DNA of 64,000 bases, taken from the NCBI RefSeq assembly GCF_900166655.1, contig NZ_FVZB01000005.1, forward strand, positions 124,001 through 188,000. Reading direction: 5' to 3'. Positions within the stretch are counted from its first letter, which is position 1; each line of letters starts with the position of its first letter. Shown piece after piece: positions 1-8,546 of the stretch. Source of the stretch: Halobacillus hunanensis. GTDB taxonomy: Bacteria; Bacillota; Bacilli; Bacillales; Halobacillaceae. Made by a program: the position numbers and the translations under genes. The notes under the pieces were generated by a model. It was not told the origin of the DNA and ran no database searches. It was given only the letters and a program-made list of their open reading frames with translations.

Positions 1-1336
1 ACCCGATGTTCCCTGTATGATTGTGTCTTTCTACCACTACTATTTTAAGTTGGTCCTTATCAATGGAAGGGGTAAAATAACCGTCTTTAACATCTACGTT
101 TTCTATTAATTTATTGGTCGTTAATTGGTTAGGGATCACCTCGATAATATTCCCTTTTCCTGATTGACCGATCGGAATTTGCAGATCCTTTTGACTTAAA
201 TCAGGAATGTGCACACTATGTTTGAAGGGCTGATTTGTCTTAACTTTTGCTGGGAAATCGCCCGCATAGTCACCGTTATGGGCGACTAGCTGTCCTGATT
301 TATAGACTTGCTCGATTGTAATAGATTCCAACTCGTCCAAGAGTAAAAAGTCTGCATCATAACCAGGTGCAATCGCTCCTTTATCTTGTAACTTGTAACA
401 TTCAGCAGCGTTTAAAGAGGCCATTTGAATAGCAGATAGGGGTTCAATACCGTGTTGAATAGCTAAACGGACATTATGGTCAATACTGCCTTCCTCCACT
501 AAATCATCCAAATGTTTATCATCCGTACAAAACAAGCAGCGTCTTAAATTACTGTTATTTACGACAGGGATTAGTGTAGATAAATCCTTAGCAGCGGATC
601 CTTCTCGAATCAATAGGTACATTCCGCGCCTGAGGCGTTCTAATGCTTCCGAAGCAGTATGGCATTCATGATCTGTTTGAATTCCTGCTGATTTATATAC
701 ATTTATGGTATTTGTATCTAATCCAGCCAAGTGACCATCGATTTGCTTGCTATTGGAAGAGGCCGATATGATTTTATCAATGATCGAATCGTCGGCGTTT
801 TGCAAGGCAGGATAATCCATTACCTCAGCTAAACCGAGAACTCTGTTATGGTTGTAAAAAGGTTCCAAGTCCGCAGCGGTTAACTCGGCACCGGAATTTT
901 CGACTGAGGTAGCCGGTACACATGAGGGGAGCATAAAGAATACATCGAGCGGGATATGATCAGAATCATCCAGCATAAACTGAACTCCATCTTTGCCCAA
1001 AACGTTCCCTATTTCATGGGGATCTGTCACAACGGTGGTGACACCATGAGGAAGAACGACTTTCGCAAATTCAGAAGGCGTTACCATGGAAGATTCGATA
1101 TGTACATGCCCATCAATAAATGAAGGGCAAATATACAGGCCTTTGGCATCGATAACTTGTTTTCCTCGATAGTCCCCTACCCCAACAAACATTCCATCAG
1201 AGATGGCAAGGTCGCCTGTAATAATTTCCAAGTTGAATACATCGATGATCCGCCCGTTTTTAATGACAATGTCGGCAGGAATTTGTTTATTGGCAACTGC
1301 AATTCTTTTTGTTAATTTTTCTTTGTTTGCATTCAT
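1..1336 (-). CDS. ade: Adenine deaminase (3' end outside window)
   Basis: This enzyme deaminates adenine to hypoxanthine and ammonia in purine salvage. The visible 445 codons begin at ATG 1336, preceded by AAGGAGAAG; the C-terminus runs off the left edge. The amidohydrolase core is clear: an N-terminal IKNGRIIDV strand, the metal-binding motif FIDGHVHIESS, then a VVTDPHEIGNV segment, DHECHTASEALERL, and FCTDDKHLDDLVEEG, followed by the start of the Ade-type C-terminal domain. These match the long Ade/AdeC family (about 580 residues) rather than the short adenosine deaminase type. A purine riboswitch and terminator lie directly upstream, so expression should follow the intracellular purine pool. 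Family assignment is firm. Confidence 0.93.
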   Translation of the reverse strand, partial: MNANKEKLTKRIAVANKQIPADIVIKNGRIIDVFNLEIITGDLAISDGMFVGVGDYRGKQVIDAKGLYICPSFIDGHVHIESSMVTPSEFAKVVLPHGVTTVVTDPHEIGNVLGKDGVQFMLDDSDHIPLDVFFMLPSCVPATSVENSGAELTAADLEPFYNHNRVLGLAEVMDYPALQNADDSIIDKIISASSNSKQIDGHLAGLDTNTINVYKSAGIQTDHECHTASEALERLRRGMYLLIREGSAAKDLSTLIPVVNNSNLRRCLFCTDDKHLDDLVEEGSIDHNVRLAIQHGIEPLSAIQMASLNAAECYKLQDKGAIAPGYDADFLLLDELESITIEQVYKSGQLVAHNGDYAGDFPAKVKTNQPFKHSVHIPDLSQKDLQIPIGQSGKGNIIEVIPNQLTTNKLIENVDVKDGYFTPSIDKDQLKIVVVERHNHTGNIG

Positions 1337-1349
1337 GGATATCTTCTCC

Positions 1350-1384
1350 TTAAAAATAAAAAACCCCAGGAATCCCCAGGGTTT
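1350..1384 (-). terminator. Leader terminator of the ade riboswitch
   Basis: On the minus strand a stem of about 10 bp (AAACCCTGG pairing with CCTGGGGTTT, with two wobble pairs) is followed by a long T-run. It lies between the purine aptamer and the ade ribosome binding site, so it is the probable expression platform. Confidence 0.8.
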
Positions 1385-1395
1385 GACATAGAGAA

Positions 1396-1441
1396 GGAGA
1401 CTGGAGACTATACCAAATGATTGCATAAAACTCCAGTCTCC
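1396..1441 (-). other. Long hairpin between purine aptamer and terminator
   Basis: GGAGACTGGAG and CTCCAGTCTCC form a perfect 11-bp stem around a 24-nt loop, without a T-run. On the transcript the 5' arm follows directly on the aptamer's closing P1 strand and shares its G residues, so it competes with or stacks on P1. It may form part of the antiterminator switch. The structure is seen; the role is inferred. Confidence 0.6.
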
Positions 1442-1512
1442 CTCGTAGTCAAACCATTTACGGTAGTTTGGTAGAAACTTATGGACCCTATCTCCAATAT
1501 TATACGAGTGAA
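1437..1512 (-). promoter_or_regulatory. Purine riboswitch (guanine class by specificity base)
   Basis: The minus strand carries the purine aptamer: P1 arms CACTCGTA/TACGAGGG, P2 TGGA/TCCA with loop GATAGGG, the J2/3 element AAGTTTCTACC, P3 CAAAC/GTTTG with loop TACCGTAAATG, and the J3/1 segment GACTAC. The base that determines specificity (position 74 in xpt numbering) is C, the state that pairs with guanine or hypoxanthine; adenine switches carry U. It precedes adenine deaminase, whose product hypoxanthine could act as feedback ligand. The ligand class is inferred from the base. Confidence 0.9.
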
Positions 1513-1616
1513 TTAGTATAAATTTTTTAATGATATATTCACATTTTATAAGGCTTGTATAAAGACGTCAATGCTTTACTAAAAGTTGAAAAATTAGGTG
1601 TATTCCTTTGTAAAGG

Positions 1617-2027
1617 TTAGAGTTCTCCAGGTTTTGCTTCCGTAACATAGGTGCCTGCGATGAAGTCATGGATGGAGCGATTATCTTCTCTTAGTCCAAC
1701 CATAAAGGCGCTGACAATGAGTCCGATTCCAAGTGTTAACACATAAACGAGGCCAGCCACGATTAAACGCATGAACATCGTCCAGAGCCCAACATTTCTT
1801 CCGTCTACTTTCACGATTCGAATGCCCATAATTCTTTTCCCTACCACATATCCTTTCCAAAGCACGGGTACTATTAATGAATAGGGAAGAATAATAAGGT
1901 CGGTGTATGAACTGTCGAAATCCCAGCCAAACAGAATCATTCCTAATATAGCAATCGGTGTTATTACAAGGAGGGAGTCAAGTACATTAGCACCAAGCCG
2001 CTTCCAAAATCCTACTGATCGATCCAT
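1617..2027 (-). CDS. RDD family integral membrane protein
   Basis: A 136-residue polytopic protein with the RDD layout: an N-terminal GFWKRLGANVLDSLL segment carrying the R..D signature, about three hydrophobic spans (near residues 17-35, 43-60 and 85-112), the GKRIMGIRIV loop between spans, and a C-terminal DNRSIHDFIAGTYV tail. The conserved HD near the end (SIHDFIAGT) is typical of the family. The start is ATG 2027 behind AAAGGAAG. RDD proteins are small transporters or ion exchangers whose substrates are mostly unknown, though some have been linked to sodium tolerance. It stands alone between ade and the SDR gene. Confidence 0.85.
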   Translation of the reverse strand: MDRSVGFWKRLGANVLDSLLVITPIAILGMILFGWDFDSSYTDLIILPYSLIVPVLWKGYVVGKRIMGIRIVKVDGRNVGLWTMFMRLIVAGLVYVLTLGIGLIVSAFMVGLREDNRSIHDFIAGTYVTEAKPGEL

Positions 2028-2152
2028 AAAATCTTCCTTTCTAGTAACATAAGACTATTGTACGGTTTCGCGTGATTGTAATGCAATATAGACAGTTTCA
2101 TAACTCGTATAAAAAGGTACTGAAAGACATAGCTGAAAAGGAGGCGGAATTT

Positions 2153-2956
2153 GTGAGTAATATTTTTTCATGTGAAGCTCTTAAGGAAGGACATATACTG
2201 ATTACTGGTGCTACAGGAGGAATAGGGTGTGCCACAGCCAAAGCTGCTGTTCAAGCTGGTGCCCATGTAACGATCACTGGCAGGAGAGAGAAGAATTTAA
2301 ACGAGCTTAAGGATGAATGTGAACAGTTAAACGAGTCTGTACATGTATATGTACAGACCGCTGAACTTAATGATGAGAAAAATCGGTATCACCTAGTTGA
2401 ACAGGCGGTGAAGGAGAACGGGCCGATTACAGGACTCGTTAATTCTGCGGGCGTTGTCGGCGGTGGTACTCTCGACACTTTAATAGAACAAGACCTTCGC
2501 CAGGTGATGGAGTTAAATTACTTTTCTACTGTACTTTTCACACAACTTGTCTATGAAAAAATGAAGCCTCAGAAGGCAGGGGCCATTGTCAATTTATCCT
2601 CTTTATCAGGACTTCGTGGTACGCATGCAAACACATCCTATAGTGCCTCGAAGTTTGCAATAACAGGATTTACTCAATCATTTGCTGTGGAAGCAATAGA
2701 ACACAACATTCGGGTGAATGCTGTTTGTCCTGGGTATGTCGATACCGATATGGGCAGGGGCTCAATTGCCTCCAAAGGCGAGCGGAACAATCGGAGTTAT
2801 GAGGAGCAGTTAAAGGTGGCGGAAAACGGGATTCCTTCCGGGAGGATATCTACGGCTGAAGAAGTGGCAAATACGATTTTGTTTTTGTTGTCCGAGGCAG
2901 CCGGTAACATTGTCGGTGAGTCTATGAAAATTTCCGGTGGCAGTGTGATGAGGTAA
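2153..2956 (+). CDS. SDR family oxidoreductase
   Basis: A classical short-chain dehydrogenase/reductase of 267 residues. It shows the nucleotide-binding TGATGGIG glycine motif at the N-terminus, an NSAGV stretch equivalent to NNAG, the catalytic serine in NLSSLSG, the YSASK active site (Tyr and Lys), and VNAVCPGYVDTDM after it. It most resembles 3-oxoacyl-ACP reductase-like SDRs, but the substrate cannot be read from sequence. The reading frame is open further upstream to ATG 2072. The start chosen is GTG 2153 because a strong AAAAGGAGG lies 9 nt before it and the protein then begins just ahead of the Rossmann fold. Confidence 0.85.
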   Translation: MSNIFSCEALKEGHILITGATGGIGCATAKAAVQAGAHVTITGRREKNLNELKDECEQLNESVHVYVQTAELNDEKNRYHLVEQAVKENGPITGLVNSAGVVGGGTLDTLIEQDLRQVMELNYFSTVLFTQLVYEKMKPQKAGAIVNLSSLSGLRGTHANTSYSASKFAITGFTQSFAVEAIEHNIRVNAVCPGYVDTDMGRGSIASKGERNNRSYEEQLKVAENGIPSGRISTAEEVANTILFLLSEAAGNIVGESMKISGGSVMR

Positions 2957-3046
2957 AAAAATCCAGGTGGGCTGTTCCCAAACTGGAATAGTTTTGCTAT
3001 CCTTTAAATACAAGTTCAAATAATTTTCAACAAATTGAATAGGAAA

Positions 3047-3130
3047 AGCTAGGGGTGCCAGGCATGTGGCTGAGAGGAATAATTCCGACCCTTTGAACCT
3101 GATTTTGGTTAGAACCAGCGTAGGGAAGCT
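3047..3130 (+). promoter_or_regulatory. TPP riboswitch (THI box)
   Basis: The conserved elements of the thiamine pyrophosphate aptamer are all present in order: GGGGTGCC, GGCTGAGAG, ACCCTTTGAACCTGAT, GGTTAGAACCAGCGTAGGGAAG. The closing stem uses AGCT near 3047 and AGCT at 3127-3130. It lies ahead of the thiazole operon with a terminator in between, so TPP should switch off transcription. Confidence 0.96.
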
Positions 3131-3173
3131 TTCGAGGAAACTGCATGTATCGTGTATTGCATAAAGTAATTCG

Positions 3174-3206
3174 AAGCTCACCCTGGCGCGGGGTGAGCTT
3201 TTTTTA
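3174..3206 (+). terminator. Terminator of the TPP riboswitch
   Basis: AAGCTCACCC and GGGTGAGCTT form a 10-bp GC-rich stem followed by seven T. It is placed between the aptamer and the thiG ribosome binding site, as expected for a transcription-terminating thiamine switch. Confidence 0.9.
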
Positions 3207-3270
3207 TTGTCTAGCTTTCCATAGGGGAGCTTGCGCATGACTTTGGAAAAATTAACGAGGAGGAGATGTC

Positions 3271-4059
3271 ATGAAGGATCCGTTAATTATCGCAGGGGAA
3301 GAAATCGAAAGTCGTTTATTTACAGGAACAGGGAAGTTTGCGAACCACAGCGAGATGCGGGAAGCGATTGAGCGGTCTCATTCACAAGTGGTGACAGTCG
3401 CGATACGAAGGGTGGATTTAAGCGGTTCTGGCAAACATATCGTCAGCGATATCCCTGATGAAGCGACCTTAATGCCGAATACTTCAGGAGCAAGGACGGC
3501 TGAAGAAGCAGTACGGATTGCCCGGCTTGGAAAGGCTAGCGGAATGGGCAATTGGGTCAAAATTGAGGTCATTTCTGATCAAAAATATCTCCTTCCCGAT
3601 AACGAGGAGACGATTAAAGCAACGGAAATCCTGGTGGATGAAGGGTTTGTTGTGCTGCCTTATATGAGTCCTGATTTAATGGCAGCAAAGCACATGGAAG
3701 AGGCCGGGGCAGCAGCCATCATGCCCCTGGGATCCCCAATCGGTACAAATAGAGGGATCCGTATGAAAGAAATGATTCGGATAATGATTGATGAAATCAA
3801 AGTGCCCATTGTAGTGGATGCAGGGATTGGAAAGCCATCTGAAGCCGCAGAGGCGATGGAAATGGGGGCGGATGCTGTGCTTGTAAATACAGCGATTGCA
3901 ACGGCGGCAGCCCCTGTGGCTATGGCAAAGGCTTTTGATATGGCGGTTAGAGCTGGCAGGTTAGCTTATACGACAGGGCTTGGTCAATCATCGATTCAAG
4001 CGAATGCCTCCTCGCCGCTGACCGGATTTTTAACACCTACAGGAGGTGATCAATCATGA
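3271..4059 (+). CDS. thiG: Thiazole synthase ThiG
   Basis: ThiG (262 residues) condenses deoxyxylulose phosphate, dehydroglycine and ThiS thiocarboxylate sulfur to make the thiazole phosphate of thiamine. The N-terminal [10 protein letters not shown] motif, VTVAIRR (family VTVAxRR), the [17 protein letters not shown] loop, [31 protein letters not shown] and the [30 protein letters not shown] phosphate-binding barrel end are present in order. Note that the Schiff-base Lys is expected in the WVKIEV strand, which is intact. The start ATG 3271 follows GAGGAGGAG. It is first in a four-gene operon under TPP control and overlaps thiH by ATGA. Confidence 0.95.
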   Translation: MKDPLIIAGEEIESRLFTGTGKFANHSEMREAIERSHSQVVTVAIRRVDLSGSGKHIVSDIPDEATLMPNTSGARTAEEAVRIARLGKASGMGNWVKIEVISDQKYLLPDNEETIKATEILVDEGFVVLPYMSPDLMAAKHMEEAGAAAIMPLGSPIGTNRGIRMKEMIRIMIDEIKVPIVVDAGIGKPSEAAEAMEMGADAVLVNTAIATAAAPVAMAKAFDMAVRAGRLAYTTGLGQSSIQANASSPLTGFLTPTGGDQS

Positions 4060-5159
4060 GTTTTTATAGCGTATATGAAAAGCTGAAAGATCATCCGATT
4101 CAAACAGAGTTTGACGAAGTGACTACGACTGATGTTGAAAGAGTTTTGCAAAAAGACAGGCTTACGAAGTTGGACTATTTCACTTTACTGTCTCCTGCTG
4201 CAGAAGGTTATTTAGAAGAAATGGCTCAGAAGGCACATCAAGCCACATTGCAGCACTTCGGCTATACGATGCAGTTGTTTTTGCCGCTGTATGTGTCTGA
4301 TTACTGTGTTAATACATGCAAATACTGCAGTTTCAGTGTCGATAACGTTTTTCCTAGAAGACGGTTAACGATGGAAGAAGTAGAGGAGGAAGCCAAGGCG
4401 ATTGCAGAGATGGGCATCGAACAAATAATCATCCTGTCAGGAGAATCCCGTATTCATTCGTCTGTTGATTACCTAACGAAAATTATGAAGGTGCTTAAGA
4501 AGTATTTTTCTTCAGTGGGACTTGAGGTTCAGCCGATGGATCAAGAGGATTATGAAAAATTGGCAGCGAGCGGAATTGATGCGCTGACGGTTTTTCAAGA
4601 AACATACGATGAAACGATATATCGTGACTTGCATACGAAAGGGCCAAAGCGATTTTACAAGTATCGTTTGGACACGCCTGAGAGAGGGTGTCAGGCCGGA
4701 ATGAGGTCTGTCACGATTGGGGCTCTGCTTGGTCTTGATGATTGGCGTAAAGAAAGTTATATCGCCGGATTACATGGGCATTATCTTCAAAATAAATATT
4801 TAGAAACAGAAATTGGCATGTCATTCCCGAGGGTTCAGCCGAATGCAGGAAGTTTTCAACCGGAAGTTCATGTGACAGACCAAAATATGGTCCAAGCTAT
4901 GCTCGCGTTCAGATTATTTCTACCAAGGGCAGGAATTGTACTCTCAACACGTGAAACACCTCAATTACGCAATGCACTGATTCCGCTAGGGGTGACAAAA
5001 ATGTCAGCTTCCTCTTCGACTGAAGTTGGCGGTTATGCTCAAGCTGAGGATACTCAAAGCCAGTTTGAGATTTCTGATGAACGTTCTGTGGAGGAGATTC
5101 GTCAACTGCTTCATACCAAAGGATATCAACCCGTTATGAAAGACTGGCAAATCGTGTAG
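4056..5159 (+). CDS. thiH: 2-iminoacetate synthase ThiH (radical SAM tyrosine lyase)
   Basis: ThiH (367 residues) cleaves tyrosine with S-adenosylmethionine and a 4Fe-4S cluster to give dehydroglycine for ThiG. The cluster motif CxxxCxxC is visible as [10 protein letters not shown] near residue 86, followed by the radical SAM barrel ([15 protein letters not shown]) and the family end with [13 protein letters not shown]. The gene overlaps thiG by 4 nt and tenI follows after 2 nt, so the operon is tightly coupled. Its use here is notable because B. subtilis instead uses the oxygen-dependent glycine oxidase ThiO for the same precursor. Confidence 0.94.
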   Translation: MSFYSVYEKLKDHPIQTEFDEVTTTDVERVLQKDRLTKLDYFTLLSPAAEGYLEEMAQKAHQATLQHFGYTMQLFLPLYVSDYCVNTCKYCSFSVDNVFPRRRLTMEEVEEEAKAIAEMGIEQIIILSGESRIHSSVDYLTKIMKVLKKYFSSVGLEVQPMDQEDYEKLAASGIDALTVFQETYDETIYRDLHTKGPKRFYKYRLDTPERGCQAGMRSVTIGALLGLDDWRKESYIAGLHGHYLQNKYLETEIGMSFPRVQPNAGSFQPEVHVTDQNMVQAMLAFRLFLPRAGIVLSTRETPQLRNALIPLGVTKMSASSSTEVGGYAQAEDTQSQFEISDERSVEEIRQLLHTKGYQPVMKDWQIV

Positions 5160-5161
5160 AG

Positions 5162-5758
5162 ATGGAACTTCATGTGATCTCGAATGGCATTTGGCCAGTA
5201 AAGAAGTTTGTCGACAGCATCGCACCCCTTCAAAGTGAAGATGTATTCGTTCATTTTAGGGAAAAGCAAAAGCCTGCAGATGTTGTGGCGGAAGGAATAA
5301 ACGATTTGCAGAAACTAGGGTTTGCAGCTGGAAGAATTGTGGCGAATGACCGGGTGGATTTGGCCTGCTGCCTAGGGATAGGTGGCGTCCAGCTCTCCGG
5401 ACAAGGTTTGCGGGTATGGGATGTCCGGCAGAACTTCCCTGACTTGCGAATTGGAAAGTCTGTACACTCAATTGGTGAGGCTGAGCAAGCGGAATGTGAG
5501 GGAGCAGATTATGTGATGTTCGGTCACATTTTTCCGACGTTATCAAAAAAGGGCAAAAAGCCACAGGGGTTACAAGCGTTACATGAACTTACAAGTGCTG
5601 TGAAGGTGCCCGTCATCGCCGTAGGTGGAATCAAACCGAGGCATATGTCAGAGATAAAAAGGGCAGGAGCTGCAGGAGCGGCCGTTATTTCAGGATTGCT
5701 TGAAGCGGATAATGTGCAAGAAAAACTTGAAGAATATAAGAAAGGACGTGTCCAATGA
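5162..5758 (+). CDS. tenI: Thiazole tautomerase TenI
   Basis: This 198-residue TIM barrel belongs to the ThiE/TenI family. It fits TenI better than thiamine phosphate synthase: it begins MELHVISNG as B. subtilis TenI begins MELHAITDD, has the HFREK strand, NDRVDLA, IGKSVHSIGEAEQAE, ADYVMFGHIF with the histidine used by TenI for aromatising the thiazole, then VPVIAVGGIKP and AGAAVISGLL. The ThiE-specific SxHxGQ-like signature (here GGVQLSG) is not the synthase form. The position inside the thiazole operon agrees with a role in converting the ThiG product to its aromatic tautomer. The start is ATG 5162, 2 nt after the thiH stop. Confidence 0.87.
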   Translation: MELHVISNGIWPVKKFVDSIAPLQSEDVFVHFREKQKPADVVAEGINDLQKLGFAAGRIVANDRVDLACCLGIGGVQLSGQGLRVWDVRQNFPDLRIGKSVHSIGEAEQAECEGADYVMFGHIFPTLSKKGKKPQGLQALHELTSAVKVPVIAVGGIKPRHMSEIKRAGAAGAAVISGLLEADNVQEKLEEYKKGRVQ

Positions 5759-5958
5759 CTATACGTGTTAACGGTGAATCTTTTGCATGCCCAGAAAGTG
5801 TTGTAACGGTGACTGACCTTCTTGACTTTTACAAATTAGATGGGCGTATGGTTATTGTTGAATATAATCAAACGATCATTCAACGTGATTACTATCCGAT
5901 CGTCCACTTGAAAAACGACGATCAAATTGAACTGGTTCATTTTGTTGGTGGAGGATAA
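5755..5958 (+). CDS. thiS: Sulfur carrier protein ThiS
   Basis: A 67-residue ubiquitin-like protein ending in VGGG, the C-terminal diglycine that is adenylated by ThiF and converted to a thiocarboxylate. The beginning ITRVNGESF-like strand (IRVNGESFACPES), VIVEYNQTIIQRDYY and DDQIELVHFVGGG are typical. The gene overlaps tenI by ATGA and is last in the operon. No thiF lies in this operon; the ThiF/MoeB homologue at 54.2 kb is the local candidate for the activating enzyme. Confidence 0.93.
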   Translation: MTIRVNGESFACPESVVTVTDLLDFYKLDGRMVIVEYNQTIIQRDYYPIVHLKNDDQIELVHFVGGG

Positions 5959-6048
5959 GGTGTCTCACAAATTAGGGGCTTGCTGCATAAAGAAGAGCCA
6001 AAAATCAAAAGCTAATACAAATCGTGCCAGCAGAAAGGAGTCAAAGCC

Positions 6049-6201
6049 ATGAAGAATAAAGATAAGAAAGTGGACAACCAATTTAAAGAAAACAAGAATC
6101 ACGGAGAGCATCGAAATGGCCGCTTGAGCCAATTTAAGAACCATAATGATAAAAACGGAGAAGAGCCAAACGAATATATCAGCCATCAAACAGATGAGTA
6201 A
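6049..6201 (+). CDS. Small hydrophilic protein, 50 residues
   Basis: ATG 6049 follows a good AGAAAGGAG ribosome binding site at 8 nt. The 50-residue product is very rich in Lys, Asn, His and Glu, has no hydrophobic segment and begins MKNKDKKVDNQFKENKN. It lies directly downstream of thiS and ends just before a bidirectional terminator, so it could be read as the last cistron of the thiamine operon. No family is recognised. Very charged small proteins of this type are common in Bacillaceae, some of them sporulation-related, but nothing shows that here. Confidence 0.6.
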   Translation: MKNKDKKVDNQFKENKNHGEHRNGRLSQFKNHNDKNGEEPNEYISHQTDE

Positions 6202-6210
6202 AACAATGTT

Positions 6211-6249
6211 AAAAACAGACCCCTGGAGATTAGGTAGGGGTCTGTTTTT
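6211..6249. terminator. Bidirectional terminator
   Basis: AAAAACAGACCCC and GGGGTCTGTTTTT form a perfect 13-bp stem around a 13-nt loop between the end of the thiamine operon and the convergent phosphatidyltransferase gene. Both strands end in a T-run. Confidence 0.88.
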
Positions 6250-6829
6250 AATGTAAAATCTTCCTGGCTTCCATAAATCGCTGAACACCAGTGAATAGTT
6301 CAACAGCAAAGAAGGCAAACGTCGTCCAATATAGAATGCCAGGGAATAATAGCATCATGCTGAATAGGATGAACCCTTCCGACCGTTCAGCAAGCCCAGC
6401 TTGATAATAAAAAGATTTGACTCCGGCTTTTTCTGAAACTGCTCCAACCACTAAGAAAATGGTCATTGAGATAACAATGGAGACGCTTAATAGGAGGAGC
6501 GGCCACATCACCTCTGGATGAATATACGCAAGAGCAACAATAATAGAAACTTCCACAACACGGTCAAAAGTAATATCCATCACTGTACCGAATGAGGAGG
6601 TCTTTGTATGTCTAGCCATAGTACCGTCTACAGCATCTAGAAATCCAGAAAGCCACAATAAGCCCAATGCGATGACAGGCTGACCCATTATGTACAAAAT
6701 GCTCGTAGAAATTCCCAGTATAAAGGCTAGGATCGTAATTTGATTGGCTGACAGCCCTTTCTTCAGCAACCAGGTGGCCGTGTGATCGATGGAAGGCTGA
6801 ACCATTTTTCGCGCATGTGTATCTAACAT
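6248..6829 (-). CDS. CDP-alcohol phosphatidyltransferase family protein
   Basis: A 193-residue membrane enzyme that transfers a phosphatidyl group from CDP-diacylglycerol to an alcohol. The catalytic signature DAVDGTMARHTKTSSFG..MD..FD follows the D-x2-D-G-x2-A-R-x(n)-G-x3-D-x3-D pattern. About six hydrophobic spans surround it. The acceptor alcohol (glycerol phosphate, serine, inositol or other) cannot be assigned. The frame is open 17 codons further upstream, but ATG 6829 is chosen because a GAGGGGGAG site sits 6 nt before it. The upstream flank carries a half copy of the GGATGACCTGAGGTGG repeat. Confidence 0.85.
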   Translation of the reverse strand: MLDTHARKMVQPSIDHTATWLLKKGLSANQITILAFILGISTSILYIMGQPVIALGLLWLSGFLDAVDGTMARHTKTSSFGTVMDITFDRVVEVSIIVALAYIHPEVMWPLLLLSVSIVISMTIFLVVGAVSEKAGVKSFYYQAGLAERSEGFILFSMMLLFPGILYWTTFAFFAVELFTGVQRFMEARKILH

Positions 6830-6943
6830 AATAAGCTCCCCCTCAAACCCCCATGTAACGTTATTACAGTATAAATACAACCCTCGGCTATATCAAGGCA
6901 CCACTCTTATCATCCATTATTCGGAGTACCAGCTATTCAGATT

Positions 6944-6970
6944 ATCCATTATTTGGATGACCTGAGGTGG
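6944..6970. repeat. Degenerate copy of palindromic repeat family A
   Basis: The right arm TGGATGACCTGAGGTGG is exact, and part of the centre (ATCCATTATT) is kept, but the left arm has diverged. It lies between the phosphatidyltransferase and symporter genes. It shares the right-arm core with copies at 8547 and 28547. Confidence 0.75.
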
Positions 6971-7000
6971 ATGAATTTGTAATTTGAAATTTGCAAACAT

Positions 7001-7043
7001 AAAAGAGGCTACTTCCCTTTACGGAGGAAGCAGCTTCCTTTTT
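7001..7043 (-). terminator. Probable terminator of the symporter gene
   Basis: On the minus strand GGAAGCTGCTTCC can pair, with wobble pairs, to GGGAAGTAGCCTC and is followed by TTTTAT. It lies just after the end of the AGCS gene. The stem is imperfect. Confidence 0.55.
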
Positions 7044-7049
7044 TGGCTG

Positions 7050-8456
7050 TTAGTCTTCTTCTACGAAAAGTTTAACCTTTCTTTCTGTTGTTTTTTTCTT
7101 GAGTACTCTGTTTACATAGTCATCACTAATTGCTACGATTTCTTTATGGAGGAAAATGAGCGGTATAATGTTGGCCAATACGACAAAAGCAAGCATAATA
7201 TCGAGGAATTGCCATATTAATTGAAGTCCTCCTATTGCACCGATAAACGCTGAAACAATATAAACGACTCTCATCACTTTTGCTGCTTTTAAACCATACA
7301 AGTACTCGGCCTGTTTCTCACCATAGAAGACCAGCACGCCTACTGTAGTTATAATGAAGAATAATAGAAAGATGGACACGAAAGCGCCGCCAAATACATC
7401 ACCTAATTCAGTTGCAAAAGCAACATTAATCATATTAGATGCATTCTCTGCGCTAATCTCCTTCCAGGCGCCTGTTACTAAAACCACAAGTCCAGAAACT
7501 GTACAGATTACAATTGTATCGACAAATACACTAAAGATTCCCCACAATCCCTGTTTAGAAGGATGGTCCGTTTGTGCAGCTGAATGGGCAATTGGGGCAG
7601 TACCGATTCCAGCCTCATTAGAGTAAAGTCCACGCGCGACTCCCCAACGCAGTGCTTCTGCAATTCCCGCTCCTGCAAAGCCTCCGACAGCTGATATAGG
7701 TGTGAATGCGTTAGAAAATATTAAACCGAACACGTGCGGGATTTGATCAATATTTACGAAAATTACGAATAGAGCTACTCCTAGATAAATGATTACCATA
7801 GCTGGGACAATCTTATCCGTTACCTTGGCAATCCGTTTAATTCCTCCAAACACAACAAGTGCGATCAAGGCACACATAGCAAATCCAGTTATATACACGG
7901 GCCAGCCAAAAGCACCTTCTGTCTGTGTCGCAATGGAATTGGACTGCACCATAACGCTGGGGATCAATTCGATCATTAGGAAAAAAGCAAAAGCTGAAGA
8001 CACCCATTTCCAGCCGAGAGCCTTCTTTATGTAATATTGCGGTCCGCCGACCCAGACATTATCCTTATTCTTTTCACGGTACTTGATCCCGAGCATAACT
8101 TCCGCATACTTTGTGGCCATCCCAATCAATGCCACAAACCACATCCAGAATAGAGCTCCCGGTCCTCCTAAAGCAATCGCTACAGGGACCCCGACGATAT
8201 TTGTGGCACCTGCTGTTGAGGCTAAGGCTGATGTAAAGGCTTGAAAGGGAGAGATTGTTCCGGGATGTTTGTTCTTCTTAAAAATTTGCCCAACGGTTTG
8301 CTGAAGTACGTGACCAAAGAAACGGAATTGGAAAAACTTTAAGCGAATAGTAAGAAAAATCCCCCCGAAAATGAGAATAATGGATAGAAGATAAGTCCAT
8401 AAAAATGCTGATACGTCTGCTATTGCTGCTTCAAATAAACTCCAAATTTCAACCAA
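7050..8456 (-). CDS. Sodium:alanine symporter (AGCS family)
   Basis: A 468-residue inner-membrane carrier with 10-12 predicted spans that would import alanine, glycine or glutamine with sodium. Family marks are LKFFQFRFFGHVLQQ near residue 40, SPFQAFTSALASTAGATNIVGVPVAIALGGPGALFWMW (the family's signature with N and GG), the VWVGGPQYYIKKALG loop, and the RGLYSNEAGIGTAPIAHSAAQTDHP motif. The start is TTG 8456 behind GAGAGGGG. It is divergent from the flavin reductase gene, and the intergenic region contains a perfect palindromic repeat. Related to B. subtilis AlsT, but the substrate is not certain. Confidence 0.9.
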   Translation of the reverse strand: MVEIWSLFEAAIADVSAFLWTYLLSIILIFGGIFLTIRLKFFQFRFFGHVLQQTVGQIFKKNKHPGTISPFQAFTSALASTAGATNIVGVPVAIALGGPGALFWMWFVALIGMATKYAEVMLGIKYREKNKDNVWVGGPQYYIKKALGWKWVSSAFAFFLMIELIPSVMVQSNSIATQTEGAFGWPVYITGFAMCALIALVVFGGIKRIAKVTDKIVPAMVIIYLGVALFVIFVNIDQIPHVFGLIFSNAFTPISAVGGFAGAGIAEALRWGVARGLYSNEAGIGTAPIAHSAAQTDHPSKQGLWGIFSVFVDTIVICTVSGLVVLVTGAWKEISAENASNMINVAFATELGDVFGGAFVSIFLLFFIITTVGVLVFYGEKQAEYLYGLKAAKVMRVVYIVSAFIGAIGGLQLIWQFLDIMLAFVVLANIIPLIFLHKEIVAISDDYVNRVLKKKTTERKVKLFVEED

Positions 8457-8546
8457 GAAAAGAGCCCCTCTCTAAAGATGTTATGCCCGTATATTCCCTA
8501 TTTTTAATTCCATAAAACAGAATTGTGACAATTTTCTGTTTGGGTA

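Noticed and set aside
5162-5758. thiE (thiamine phosphate synthase)
   Set aside because: The sequence follows TenI in its N-terminus, GKSVHS and FGHIF segments and lacks the synthase substrate motif form, so tenI is preferred.
7354-7626. 90-codon plus-strand frame inside the symporter gene
   Set aside because: It is a shadow of the AGCS coding sequence on the other strand, with no ribosome site and low-complexity composition.
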